A stretch of 64,000 nt of DNA from Amycolatopsis solani (GTDB lineage: Bacteria; Actinomycetota; Actinomycetes; Mycobacteriales; Pseudonocardiaceae), in contig NZ_JAWQJT010000004.1 in NCBI RefSeq assembly GCF_033441515.1, positions 62,001 to 126,000 of the forward strand, given 5' to 3'. Below the pieces are notes generated by a model, which was not told the DNA's origin, did not search any database, and worked only from the letters and a program-made list of their open reading frames with translations. A program made the translations under genes and the position numbers. Positions within the stretch are counted from its first letter, which is position 1, and each line of letters starts with the position of its first letter. Of the stretch, positions 1-8,882 are shown piece by piece.

Positions 1-483
1 GACGTCGGGGTGATCAACTCGTTGAACGCCCTGGTGGTCGTCGCGCTCGGCCAGGTGGCGGGCCGGCTGACGGAAGGCTGGCCGATGTCCCGGCGGTGGG
101 TCCTGCTGGGCGCCGGGTCGCTGGCGATGGCAGCCGGCTGCCTGCTCTGCTTGCCGATGGGCACGCCCTGGTTCTACGCCGGAATGCTGGTGGTCACGCT
201 GGGCGAGCTCGCGCTGATCGTGGCGGCCGACGTCGTCGCGTCCGAGCTGGCTCCCGACGGCGCGACCGGCGTCTACTTGGGCTACATGACCATGTCCTGG
301 GGCTTCGGCGCGGTAGTGGCGGGCCTGTTGTCCGGCCTGCTGCTGGACGGCTCGAGCACCGGCCGGACGTGGTTCTGGCCGCTGGGCGCGATGCTGCTGC
401 TGGCCGGCGCGACGGGGCTCGTCACCGTCGGGCGCACGCGATCGCGGGCTCGATGCAGCACATCCGAGCGAGGAGGCCGGTAG
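1..483 (+). CDS. MFS transporter, C-terminal part (5' truncated by window edge)
   Basis: The frame is open from base 1, so the gene begins upstream of the window and only about the last 160 residues are seen. The visible part is almost wholly hydrophobic, with four to five transmembrane helices separated by short polar loops. It ends in an Arg-rich cytoplasmic tail, the usual end of a 12-helix major facilitator. The stop TAG (481-483) abuts the GTG start of the diaminopropionate gene at 484, so it is part of the same operon and is likely an exporter of the operon's product. Family-level assignment only; the substrate is inferred from position. Confidence 0.8.
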   Translation, partial: DVGVINSLNALVVVALGQVAGRLTEGWPMSRRWVLLGAGSLAMAAGCLLCLPMGTPWFYAGMLVVTLGELALIVAADVVASELAPDGATGVYLGYMTMSWGFGAVVAGLLSGLLLDGSSTGRTWFWPLGAMLLLAGATGLVTVGRTRSRARCSTSERGGR

Positions 484-1485
484 GTGTCTCAGTTCTTCGT
501 CGTACCCGGTGCCGCGGCCGACAAGGTCCTGCGCACGTCCCGGGCCAGGGTCTCGGAGCTCGTGCGCGCCACGTACCTGCTGCACGAGGCAGGCGGCAGC
601 GTCAACCCGGACAGCTGCTTCCTCCGCTTCCCGGAAAAGCCCGGCTCCAGGGTGATCGCGCTGCCCGGCTACCTCGGCGGCTGCGTGGACAAGATCGGCC
701 TGAAGTGGATCGCCGGCTTCCCAGGCAACGTCTCCGCGGGCAAGCCGCGCGCGTCGGCCGTACTGCTGCTCAACGACTACGCGACCGGCTACCCGCTCGC
801 CTGCCTCGAGGCCGCGGGCATCAGCGCCGCGCGCACCGCCGCCTCGGCGGCGCTGGCGGCCACGCTGATGAAGCCGGCCGCGCCCCGGACGGTCTCCTTC
901 GTCGGGGCCGGCGTGATCGCCCGGACCATCGCCGGCTACCTCGTGACCGCGGTCCCGGAACTCGAAGAGGCGATCGTCCACGACCTCGTGGCGGAAAGCG
1001 GCGCGCATCTCGTCCGGTACGCGGAGGAGGAACATTCCCTGGCCGCCAGGTTCACCGGCGCACTCGACGAGGCACTGGACGCCGACATCGTCGTTTTCGC
1101 CACCACCGCCTCCACTCCGTATGTGACGGCGGCCCGGGAATTCCGGCCCGGACAACTGGTACTCAACATTTCGCTGCGAGACATCGCGCCGGAAGTCCTG
1201 CTGCGTTCGAACAACGTTCTCGACGACATCGACCACTGCCTCAAAGCCGGCACTTCACCCCATCTGGCGGAACGTCTTTCCGGTGGCCGGGAGTTCGTCG
1301 ACGGCACCATCGGCGGCGTGGTGCGCGGCGAAGTCGGGCTGGACCCCGGCAAAGCCACGATATTTTCCCCGTTCGGGCTCGGCGTACTCGACATAGCGGT
1401 CGGCGCGTTCGTGCTGGAGAGGGCCAGGGAAGCCGGCACGGCCATCGCGGTGGAGAACTTCATCGGCGAGGAGGCCCGCTGGTGA
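484..1485 (+). CDS. sbnB: 2,3-diaminopropionate biosynthesis dehydrogenase, SbnB-like (ornithine cyclodeaminase/mu-crystallin family)
   Basis: 333 aa, normal for the ornithine cyclodeaminase/mu-crystallin superfamily. A Rossmann motif VGAGVIAR lies near residues 139-146, and the N-terminal substrate-lobe residues KIGLKWI near 73-79 are typical of SbnB. In staphyloferrin B synthesis SbnB oxidatively cleaves N-(1-amino-1-carboxy-2-ethyl)-glutamate to L-2,3-diaminopropionate and 2-oxoglutarate. The paired SbnA-like enzyme is encoded at 4070, which makes this assignment much firmer than simple ornithine cyclodeaminase. It starts with GTG directly after the preceding stop (AGGAGG in 470-478) and its TGA overlaps the next GTG (1482-1485), implying translational coupling. 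NAD-dependent, cytosolic. Confidence 0.85.
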   Translation: MSQFFVVPGAAADKVLRTSRARVSELVRATYLLHEAGGSVNPDSCFLRFPEKPGSRVIALPGYLGGCVDKIGLKWIAGFPGNVSAGKPRASAVLLLNDYATGYPLACLEAAGISAARTAASAALAATLMKPAAPRTVSFVGAGVIARTIAGYLVTAVPELEEAIVHDLVAESGAHLVRYAEEEHSLAARFTGALDEALDADIVVFATTASTPYVTAAREFRPGQLVLNISLRDIAPEVLLRSNNVLDDIDHCLKAGTSPHLAERLSGGREFVDGTIGGVVRGEVGLDPGKATIFSPFGLGVLDIAVGAFVLERAREAGTAIAVENFIGEEARW

Positions 1486-3263
1486 CCGCGTTCGCGCTGA
1501 TCGGCTGCGGACCGCGCGGGATGAACGTGCTCGAGCGATTCGTCTTCCACGCGCACCGGGACCCGCACCGGCGGCCGGTCGTCCTGCACGTCGTCGATCC
1601 CGGCCCGGCGGGCCCCGGCATCCACGCGGCGAGCCCGGACCACCACCTGCTCAACACGATCGCGTCCCAGCTGACCACGTTCGTCGACGAGGAGATGATC
1701 GAGAGCGGCGGCGTCCGGGGACCTTCGCTGTACGAATGGGCGCTGCGGCGCGGTGTCCGGGTCACCTCGAACACCGGTGAGGTGCGGGCGGTCCGGCCGG
1801 CCGACCACCTGCCGCGCAGGCTGCTCGGCGAGTACCTGGCCTGGGCGTTCGGCCGGCTGCTCGAGGTCTGCCCACCCTGGCTGGAGATCCGGCCGCACGC
1901 GGGCGCCGCGACCGCGGTGCACCCCCTGCCGGACGGACGCGAGCAGGTCGCGATCGAAGGCGGCACCACCGTCGACGTCGACGCGGTGCTGCTGTGCGTC
2001 GGCCACACCGGCACGCCGGCGCCACCGGCCCCTGATCCGGCCGCGCCGGATTTCGCCTGGGTCGGAAACCCGTACCCGGCGGGCGCACTGGCGAGGATCG
2101 GCGCGACCGACGTGGTCGGCGTGCTCGGCGGCGGGCTGACCGCGATGGACGTGATCGCCGAGCTCACTGTCGGGCGCGGCGGCCGCTACGCCCGGAGCGG
2201 GGACGGGCTGCGCTACCTGCCCGGCGGGACCGAGCCGAAGATCGTGCTCGTGACGCGCACCGGCCTGCCGTCCCGCGCCCGTCCGCGGCCCTACCGGTCC
2301 GGTCAGATCGCGCCGCGGCACCTGACGGCGACGGCGTTGCGGGAAATCCGCGCCGGGAAGACCGACGGCAGGCTGGACTTCCGCCAGGACGTGCTCCCGC
2401 TGGTGCGGGCCGAAATGCGGCACCGGATCGGCTCGATGGTGCCCGACCCCCGCGATGCGCGCCGCGTCACCCGACGGGTCCTCGCGGCGTGGGACGGTGC
2501 CGTGCCCGTCGAGGCACTGCGCTGCGCGGACTCCTACCACGAGTGGTTCGTGCGGCAGGTGGAGCGGGATCTCGCCGAGGCCCACCTCGGGCTCGACGGG
2601 AGTCCGCTCAAGGCCGCGTTCGAGGTCCACCGCGATCTGCGCCAGGTGCTGCGCCGGGCCGTCGACGGTCGCGGAATGGACCGGGAATCGCGAGCGGAGT
2701 TTTTCGGCACCTTCGCCGCGGCCGTCAACCGCAACGTCATCGGGCCGCAGCTCGAACGCAACGAGGAACTCGTCGCGCTGGTCCGCGCGGGCTTGCTGAG
2801 CCCTGGTTTCGGCCCGGCGAGCAGGCTGACCTGGTCGGACGGCCGCTGGCTGCTCGAGTCCACCACACTCGCGGAACCCGGCTCGGCCGTGCTCGACCGG
2901 GTGGTGTGCGGGTACTTCCCGCCACCGTCGATCAGCGCTTCGGCGAACCCCGTGCTGCGCCGGCTGCACGCGGCGGGCAGGGTGCGGCCGGTCGTCTGCG
3001 GTGGCACCGAGCTGGGTGCCGAGGTCGACGGCGACGGGTACGCGGTCGACGTGCGCGGGACCGTGCAGCCGACCCTCGCCGTTCTCGGCCCGCTGGCGGA
3101 GGGCTCCAGCTACTACAACCACTACGTGACTTCTCCCGGTGCCCGATCCCGCGCGACGGCCGACGCGGACCGGGTCGTCCGAGCGGCCTTGGCGGGGTCC
3201 GACCGCCGAGCCGACGCACCGGAATCGCGCACCAAGCCTGCCGGAGGAGGCACGAATGACTGA
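1482..3263 (+). CDS. FAD/NAD(P)-binding oxidoreductase-like protein (NAD_binding_9 type)
   Basis: 593 aa. The N-terminus carries a dinucleotide-binding motif, IGCGPRG, at residues 6-12, and a second Rossmann motif, GVLGGGLTAMD, appears near residue 212. This two-nucleotide-site layout resembles flavin N-monooxygenases and the NAD_binding_9 family. The C-terminal half is Arg-rich and helical with no motif I recognise. The start is a GTG overlapping the preceding TGA. Position between SbnB and the sulfotransferase suggests it modifies the diaminopropionate product, possibly by N- or C-oxidation, but the reaction is not shown by the sequence. It may also be a non-catalytic or scaffold member, since many in this family are uncharacterised. 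Confidence 0.7.
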   Translation: MTAFALIGCGPRGMNVLERFVFHAHRDPHRRPVVLHVVDPGPAGPGIHAASPDHHLLNTIASQLTTFVDEEMIESGGVRGPSLYEWALRRGVRVTSNTGEVRAVRPADHLPRRLLGEYLAWAFGRLLEVCPPWLEIRPHAGAATAVHPLPDGREQVAIEGGTTVDVDAVLLCVGHTGTPAPPAPDPAAPDFAWVGNPYPAGALARIGATDVVGVLGGGLTAMDVIAELTVGRGGRYARSGDGLRYLPGGTEPKIVLVTRTGLPSRARPRPYRSGQIAPRHLTATALREIRAGKTDGRLDFRQDVLPLVRAEMRHRIGSMVPDPRDARRVTRRVLAAWDGAVPVEALRCADSYHEWFVRQVERDLAEAHLGLDGSPLKAAFEVHRDLRQVLRRAVDGRGMDRESRAEFFGTFAAAVNRNVIGPQLERNEELVALVRAGLLSPGFGPASRLTWSDGRWLLESTTLAEPGSAVLDRVVCGYFPPPSISASANPVLRRLHAAGRVRPVVCGGTELGAEVDGDGYAVDVRGTVQPTLAVLGPLAEGSSYYNHYVTSPGARSRATADADRVVRAALAGSDRRADAPESRTKPAGGGTND

Positions 3264-4041
3264 TCCGCAGCACACCTACCTGGTGGTCGGTCCGCCCCGC
3301 AGCGCGTCGACCGCGCTGTCGCGGGTCATCTGGAACCACCCCGGCGTGCGCTACTACTCGCACGAGCCGTACGAGTCGGCCTACTTCAAGGGACTCGGCA
3401 CCACCGAGGCGGATGCGGCGATGCGGCACCCCATCGACCTCTCCGCCGTGGTGGGCGCCAAGGCCGGAACCGGCCTGCTGGTCAAGGAAATCAGCTTCCA
3501 GCTGGGCGAGCGGCTACCGCACTTGCTCACGCGGACCGCGCACCCCGTGGTGTTCCTGCTGCGCGACCCGCGGCTGGCGATCGATTCCCGCCGCCGGGTC
3601 AGGGAACGGCAGGGCCGGCCTCTCGACTTCCCGCTGGCGGAGACCGGCTGGCAGGCGCTCGTCGAGCAGATCGGCTATTGCCAGGCCAACGACATCCCGC
3701 ATCTCGTGCTGGACAGCTTCGACTTCCGGGTGACGCCCGCGCCGATCTTCGAGCGGATGTTCGCCGCGTGGGGGCTCGCGTTCGACGAGTCGCAGCTGAG
3801 CTGGGAGCCGCGGCCCCGGCTGGAGCTGAGCAACTACCGCGTCGGGGGCGTCGACCACTTCTTCACCAGGGTGCTGAACAGCACGGGCCTCGAGTTGCCG
3901 GTCGAGGTCCCCTTGCCGGTGGCGGACTTCCCGGAGACGGGCGGGTTGCGCGACCACGTGCGCTGGGCGCTGGAGCAGTACGAGCGCCTGCGCCAGGGGC
4001 GGCAGTTCGTCCCCACCGGCGCCGGTAGCGCCCGCACCTGA
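3256..4041 (+). CDS. PAPS-dependent sulfotransferase family protein
   Basis: 261 aa from the ATG at 3256, preceded by GGAGGAGG (3243-3250) and overlapping the end of the previous gene by 8 bases. An upstream in-frame start at 3139 would lie inside the previous gene and is less likely. The N-terminus has the 5'-phosphosulfate loop signature VVGPPRSASTAL (about residues 10-21). A 3'-phosphate-type segment, LLRDPRLAIDSRR, follows near residue 98. These are sulfotransferase hallmarks: transfer of sulfonate from PAPS to a hydroxyl or amine. The adjacent APS kinase domain would supply PAPS. Acceptor inferred only: perhaps an amine of diaminopropionate, as in N-sulfonation during monobactam synthesis, or a hydroxyl group. 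Confidence 0.75.
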   Translation: MTDPQHTYLVVGPPRSASTALSRVIWNHPGVRYYSHEPYESAYFKGLGTTEADAAMRHPIDLSAVVGAKAGTGLLVKEISFQLGERLPHLLTRTAHPVVFLLRDPRLAIDSRRRVRERQGRPLDFPLAETGWQALVEQIGYCQANDIPHLVLDSFDFRVTPAPIFERMFAAWGLAFDESQLSWEPRPRLELSNYRVGGVDHFFTRVLNSTGLELPVEVPLPVADFPETGGLRDHVRWALEQYERLRQGRQFVPTGAGSART

Positions 4042-4069
4042 CCGGACCCAGGGGTATTGGGGGAATGCC

Positions 4070-5611
4070 GTGCCCATCGTCACCGCGGCCGAGGACCTCG
4101 TCGTCGACGACGTCTACGTCGATCTGCGGCCGTTCTTCGGCCGCGAGCTCTACCTCAAGTGCGAGAACTTCAACTTCGCCGGATCGGTGAAGCTGAAGGC
4201 GGCCCGGTCCATGTTGGACGCGGCGGAGCGCGCGGGCGTCGTCACGCCGGACTCCGTGATCGTGGAGTCGTCGTCGGGCAACCTCGCGATCGCACTCGCG
4301 ATGCTCACCGCCAGCCGTGGCCACCGGTTCGTCTGCGTGCTCGATCCGCGCGCGAACCCGGGCGTCCGGCGGCTGGTGGAGAGCATGGGCGGCGAGGTCG
4401 TCGTGGTCACCCGGCTCGACGAGACCGGCGGGTACCTCCGCAGCCGGATCCGCACCGTGCAGGAGCTGTGCGAGCGCAACCCCGGGTATCTCTGGCTGAA
4501 CCAGTACGCGAACGACGAGAACTGGCGTGCCCACTACCGGCACACCGCTCCGGCGCTGGTCCGGCAGTTCCCCTCGGTGGACTACGTGTTCATCGGCGCG
4601 GGCACCACCGGGACGCTGATGGGGTGCGCCCGCTATCTGAAGGACACCGGGCACAAGGCGAAGGTCGTCGCCGTCGACAGCGTCGGATCGGTCACCTTCG
4701 GCGGTGAGCCCCGGCCCCGGTTCCTGCCGGGTCTCGGCACCAGCCGACGGCCCGAACTCTTCGACGAGTCGGTGGTCGACGACGTCGTCCTGCAGGACGA
4801 GCCCTCGGCCGTGCGGATGTGCCACCGCCTCGCCGGAAGCGGGTTCCTGTTCGGCGCCTCCACGGGGACGGTGCTCAGCGCCGCCGAGCGCTACCTGAAG
4901 GACCTGCCGGACGACGTGACCGCGGTGGCGATCTCGCCGGACCTCGGTGACCGCTACCTCGACACGCTCTACGACCGGTCCTGGGTCGAGGAACGGTTCC
5001 CCGGCTGCCTCTCGCCACCGCGGTACCCATGGGAGGAAAAGAAGATGAGCACCGAGGTTCGGGCCGCGCCCGCCGGGCACCACGGCGCGACGGTCTGGCT
5101 GACCGGCCTGCCGAGCTCCGGCAAGTCGACCATCGCGCGCACGGCCGCCGCCGGGCTGCGGGCCGCCGGTCATCGCGTCGAAGTGCTCGACGGCGACGAG
5201 TTCCGCGCCAAGCTGTCCGCCGGACTGGGGTTCTCCCGCGAGGACAGGGACACCAACGTCTACCGCGTGGGCTGGGTCGCCCAGCTGCTCGCGCGGAACG
5301 GCGTCACGGTGCTCGTGCCGGTGATCGCGCCGTACGCCGACGCACGGGCGGCGATCAGGGAACAGCACCTCAACGCGGGGACCCCGTACCGCGAGGTGCA
5401 CGTCGCCACGCCCGTAGAGGTCTGCTCCGCGCGGGACGTGAAAGGGCTGTACGCCCAGCAGCGCAACGGCGTGATCAGCGGGCTGACCGGGGTGGACGAC
5501 CCCTACGAGGTGCCGCGCGATCCCGACCTGAAGCTCGACGCGCACGAGGAAAGCATCGAGGGCTCCACCGCCCGCCTGCTGGCGGAGATGAAGAACTGGG
5601 GCCTGCTGTGA
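4070..5611 (+). CDS. Fusion: SbnA-like 2,3-diaminopropionate synthase + APS kinase (CysC-like)
   Basis: 513 aa with no stop between two domains. Residues 1-325 are a PLP fold-type II enzyme of the cysteine synthase/SbnA class: GSVKLKAA has the PLP lysine, ESSSGN is the substrate loop and GAGTTGTLMG the phosphate cup. SbnA condenses O-phospho-serine with glutamate to give the substrate of SbnB. Residues 326-513 are an adenylylsulfate kinase: P-loop GLPSSGKST near 345, then DGDEFRAKL, GFSREDRDTN and VIAPYADAR. The second domain has its own ATG (5045) preceded 8 bases earlier by GGAGG, so a free kinase could also be made. GTG start; the last four bases overlap the next GTG. The kinase would make PAPS for the neighbouring sulfotransferase. 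Confidence 0.85.
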   Translation: MPIVTAAEDLVVDDVYVDLRPFFGRELYLKCENFNFAGSVKLKAARSMLDAAERAGVVTPDSVIVESSSGNLAIALAMLTASRGHRFVCVLDPRANPGVRRLVESMGGEVVVVTRLDETGGYLRSRIRTVQELCERNPGYLWLNQYANDENWRAHYRHTAPALVRQFPSVDYVFIGAGTTGTLMGCARYLKDTGHKAKVVAVDSVGSVTFGGEPRPRFLPGLGTSRRPELFDESVVDDVVLQDEPSAVRMCHRLAGSGFLFGASTGTVLSAAERYLKDLPDDVTAVAISPDLGDRYLDTLYDRSWVEERFPGCLSPPRYPWEEKKMSTEVRAAPAGHHGATVWLTGLPSSGKSTIARTAAAGLRAAGHRVEVLDGDEFRAKLSAGLGFSREDRDTNVYRVGWVAQLLARNGVTVLVPVIAPYADARAAIREQHLNAGTPYREVHVATPVEVCSARDVKGLYAQQRNGVISGLTGVDDPYEVPRDPDLKLDAHEESIEGSTARLLAEMKNWGLL

Positions 5612-6404
5612 CGCGGCCCGCCACCGACAGGACTCTGTCCACAGAGGACTTCAACAATCCGGAAGCGAGGCGTGACGTGGAGACCCAGCCCCCGGCGTAC
5701 CGGCAGGTGCTCGAACCGCCGAGCTTCGGCCGCTGCGCACGGTCCGGCTGCTCGCGCTCGGCGCCGGCGCGCGGAGCAAGGTGCATTTCGAAACCAAGAT
5801 CGGCCTGCCGTGGGCGAACGTCCGGCTGCACGTGCCGATCATCACCAACCCCGGTGCCACGCTGATGATCGACGACGTCGTGCACCGGTGGCAGCCGGGC
5901 TCGTTCTGGTTCGGCGACTTCTCCCGCTGGCACCAGGTCGCCAACGACGGCGACCAGGTCCGCATCCACCTGATCATCGACAGCTTCCTCACCGCGGACC
6001 TGCTGAAGCTGTTCCCGCGGTCGTTCCTGGACCGGCTGTCCGGCGACGACGTCCTGTTCATCAGACCGGAGGTCCCGGTGGCGGACCTCCGGCCGTACCG
6101 CTGCGCGTTCGACGTCCCCGTCGCCTTCACCGACTGGGAAGAGGCCGACGGGGAATTCCTGCTCCCCCAGCCGACCGTGCGCGTCGCGGTCGAGGCGGCG
6201 GGCGGCAGGCTCGTGCTCACCGTCGGGCGGTCGCCGCGGTTCGCGCTGACCCACGTCGGGGACGGGGAGTTCCGGTTCGCGGGGTGGACCGAGGAGCGCA
6301 CGATCCAGATCCTGCCGGGTGGCGCCGGCGTGGTGCTGCGGACCAGGCAGGGCCGCTCGGTGCGGGAGCTGACCGTGCCGGTGGCGGGATCGACGCCACG
6401 CTGA
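5608..6404 (+). CDS. Aspartyl/asparaginyl beta-hydroxylase-like Fe(II)/2OG enzyme, apparently frameshifted
   Basis: A GTG at 5608 overlaps the preceding TGA and opens a plausible N-terminus, but family-like sequence continues in another frame from about 5721 (LRTVRLLALGAGARS then VHFETKIG). The longest uninterrupted family frame with a start codon begins at GTG 5781 and ends at 6404. Conserved elements are the metal His in KVHFE, the strand NVRLHVPIITNPGA, the second metal His in SRWHQVANDGD and the 2OG-type Arg in QVRIHLIID. Family members hydroxylate the beta carbon of Asp/Asn or related residues. The frame change is either a real mutation or a sequencing error near 5715-5735. If real, the gene is broken or makes a short product from 5781. 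Confidence 0.7.
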
Positions 6405-6432
6405 CCGCGGCGTGCCGGCGGGAAGGGGTGGG

Positions 6433-7596
6433 ATGAGCGCGTTCGAAGACGCACTGGGCGGACTGTCCGCAATGGACTGGGAAGGCATCTCGGCGAACCG
6501 GCTGTACTCGTCGCACCAGTGGCTCGGCCTGCTCGCCCAGGACGGGACGGCGACGGGAGCAGTGCACGGCCACACGCCGGGCGGACAGCTCGCAGCGATG
6601 CCGGTCACGGTCGTCGCCGACGAGCCGAACCCGTTCTACCGCTGGCACGACGAGCTGACCGCACGCGGGCTCGCCTCGCCGGCACCGTCCGGGGTGCTGG
6701 CGGGGCCGCGCCGCGGTTACCAGACGCATCTGCTGACCCCACCGGGCGCCGACCCGGTGGCCGCGGCCGAGGCGGTGCTCGCCGGACTCGCCGACCTCGA
6801 CGGCATCGACGCAGGCGCACCGAGAGTCGCCATGTTCCTCGACACCGCGTCCGTGGTGGCGCTGCGCTCGGCGGGTGTTGCCGCGATGCCCGTGCTGCTG
6901 CGTCCGGACGCGTGGCTCCCGGTGCCCGAGGGCGACTGGGACACGTGGCTGGCGTCGCTGCCCAGCCGCGGCCGGGCGGAGCTGGTGCGCCGGGAGGTGC
7001 GCAAGTTCGCCAAGGCGGGCTACGAGGTGACGGAGCACTCGCTGGCCGGCTGGACCGACGTCGCGGGCCGGCTGCTGAGCAACACCGAGGCGCGGTACGG
7101 GCACTCCCCCGATCCCGCCGGGCGCCGGGCGTTCCTGCGCAGGCAGGCCGAGCGGCTGGGCCCGGCGGCCCGCGTGCTGCTGTGCGCGCCGCCCGGCGAG
7201 CCACCGCTCGGCTACTGCCTCTACTACCTCTGGGGTGACACGCTCTTCCTGCGGTCGGCGGGCTTCGACTACGAACGGCTGCGCAACGCCGCCGAGTACT
7301 TCAACCTCGTCTACTACCTGCCGGTGCGGATCGCCGCCGCCGCGGGTGCGCGCTGGATCCACGCCGGTGTCGAAGCAAGCGAGGCGAAAGCCCTGCGCGG
7401 CGCCCTGCTCCGTCCACTGTGGATGCTGGACCTGTCGGCGGACAGCGTGCTCGACGGCCAGGACGACGCGGTCCGCGCCGCGAACGCCGGGCAGACCGCG
7501 AAGATCGTCGGGTCGGCCCCCGCCGTGCGCACGGCGTGGCAGCCGGGACCGGAGTGCGAGGACTTCGGCGTCCCGTCCGCGGCGGAGCCGTCATGA
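6433..7596 (+). CDS. GNAT/FemAB-like acyltransferase (BioF2-like domain)
   Basis: 387 aa from ATG 6433, with the purine-rich GGAAGGGGTGGG just before it. An upstream in-frame start (6412) lacks a ribosome site. The C-terminal half has the layout of the double-GNAT FemAB/BioF2-like family: a long helix with Arg and Lys, then LGYCLYYLWGDTLFLRSAGFD, then AEYFNLVYYLPVRIA. Members transfer an amino acid from aminoacyl-tRNA or acylate an amine. Here it could add an acyl or aminoacyl group to the diaminopropionate scaffold. Spacing is 28 bp after the hydroxylase-like gene and it overlaps the following MFS gene (ATGA at 7593). Substrates are unknown. Confidence 0.65.
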   Translation: MSAFEDALGGLSAMDWEGISANRLYSSHQWLGLLAQDGTATGAVHGHTPGGQLAAMPVTVVADEPNPFYRWHDELTARGLASPAPSGVLAGPRRGYQTHLLTPPGADPVAAAEAVLAGLADLDGIDAGAPRVAMFLDTASVVALRSAGVAAMPVLLRPDAWLPVPEGDWDTWLASLPSRGRAELVRREVRKFAKAGYEVTEHSLAGWTDVAGRLLSNTEARYGHSPDPAGRRAFLRRQAERLGPAARVLLCAPPGEPPLGYCLYYLWGDTLFLRSAGFDYERLRNAAEYFNLVYYLPVRIAAAAGARWIHAGVEASEAKALRGALLRPLWMLDLSADSVLDGQDDAVRAANAGQTAKIVGSAPAVRTAWQPGPECEDFGVPSAAEPS

Positions 7597-8882
7597 CAGC
7601 GGGCCTGCCACCGGCGTTCGCCAAGATCTGGCTCAGCCACGCGATCACCCAGACGGCGACCAAGAGCACGGCGATCGTGCTGCCGCTGCTCGCCGTGGTG
7701 TCCTTCGACGCGACACCCGGGCAGGTCGGGCTGGTCAACGCCGCCCAGGCGGTACCGCTGTTCCTCTTCACGCTGCTCTCCGGCGCCTGGCTCGACACCC
7801 ACGCGCGGCGGCCGAACCTGCTGGTGGCGCACAACGCGCGGGCCGCGGCCTTGCTGCTGGCCGTGCCGGTGCTGGCGTTCGCGGACGGCAGCGGCTCCGG
7901 AGTCTGGCTGCTCAGCGCGATCGCGTTCACGGCGGGGACGCTCACCGCGTTGGCGGACGTCACGTACCCGGTGTACGTGCCGACGCTGGTCGGGCCTGCC
8001 CACCTCGTCGCGGCCAACAGCAGGCTCGAGGTGGTCAGCTCGCTCACCCAGGTCGCCGCACCGGGCCTCGGCGGCCTGCTGATCGGCACGCTGGGCGGCA
8101 CCTGGTCGGTCGCGCTGGCCGGCGTGCTGTACCTGGCCGGTGGCGCCGCGGTGTTCCTGATCAGGACGCCGGAGGGCTTCATCCGCCCCGAAAACACCCG
8201 CGGGCGGCTGGTGCGGGACACCGTGGCCGGCGCCCGGTTCCTCGCCAGGACACCGATGCTTCGGCTGCTGGCGGCGGAAGCGGCCTGGTTCAACCTGTTC
8301 GAGCAGGCCGTTGTCACGGCCTACCTCGTGTTCGCCGTGCGCACCCTGCACCTGTCCCTCGTCGAGCTCGGCGCGAGCATGGGCGTCGGCGCGGCTGGCG
8401 CGGTGCTCGGCTCCGGGCTCGCCCGCCGGTTCGGCCGGGCGCTGGGGATGCGCCGCGTTCTGGTGGCCGGGATGTTCGCGGCGAGCGCGGCGCCTGCCTT
8501 GATCCCGGCGGCGGCGGCGGTGGTGCGCGCGCCGGCGGCGATCGCCGGGCTGTCGTTCGTGCTGTACGGCTTCGGCCTCGCGGTGTTCAACGTGTTCAGC
8601 GTGTCGATGCGCCAGCTGATCACTCCGAAGGACCGGCTCGGCCGGGTGACCGCGACGTTCCGGTTCGTCGCGTTCGGCACGATCTGGGTCGGTGCGCTGG
8701 TCGGCGGTGGCCTGGGCGAGTGGCTGGGCCTGGAACCGACGTTGTGGATCGCGGTGGCCGCGCTGGTGGCCGGCTGGGCCGTCTTCGCAACGCGGCTGCG
8801 GGCTCTGCTGAAGGCGGCACCGGAGCTGCGCGAGCAGACCGAATCGTTGGTGGGAAGCGGCAAGAGGGAGAGCTCGGCATGA
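7593..8882 (+). CDS. MFS transporter (EntS/MFS_3-like exporter)
   Basis: 429 aa from ATG 7593, which overlaps the previous stop by four bases; longer in-frame starts lie inside the upstream gene. About 12 hydrophobic helices are visible, with the MFS motif-A-like loop SGAWLDTHARRPNLL after helix 2. The pattern resembles drug and siderophore exporters of the EntS class. It is the second MFS gene of the operon and its stop overlaps the ATP-grasp start, so it is probably an efflux or self-resistance pump for the product. Substrate inferred from context. Confidence 0.8.
   Translation: MTAGLPPAFAKIWLSHAITQTATKSTAIVLPLLAVVSFDATPGQVGLVNAAQAVPLFLFTLLSGAWLDTHARRPNLLVAHNARAAALLLAVPVLAFADGSGSGVWLLSAIAFTAGTLTALADVTYPVYVPTLVGPAHLVAANSRLEVVSSLTQVAAPGLGGLLIGTLGGTWSVALAGVLYLAGGAAVFLIRTPEGFIRPENTRGRLVRDTVAGARFLARTPMLRLLAAEAAWFNLFEQAVVTAYLVFAVRTLHLSLVELGASMGVGAAGAVLGSGLARRFGRALGMRRVLVAGMFAASAAPALIPAAAAVVRAPAAIAGLSFVLYGFGLAVFNVFSVSMRQLITPKDRLGRVTATFRFVAFGTIWVGALVGGGLGEWLGLEPTLWIAVAALVAGWAVFATRLRALLKAAPELREQTESLVGSGKRESSA

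Noticed and set aside
96..1481. Open + strand frame running ahead of the FAD/NAD(P) gene from position 96
   Set aside because: It is Arg/Gly-rich shadow of the MFS and SbnB-like genes in another frame; only the part from GTG 1482 has conserved motifs.
936..3275. 779-codon minus-strand open frame
   Set aside because: Antisense to three well-supported + strand genes; Arg/Pro/Ala-rich composition is the usual high-GC artefact.
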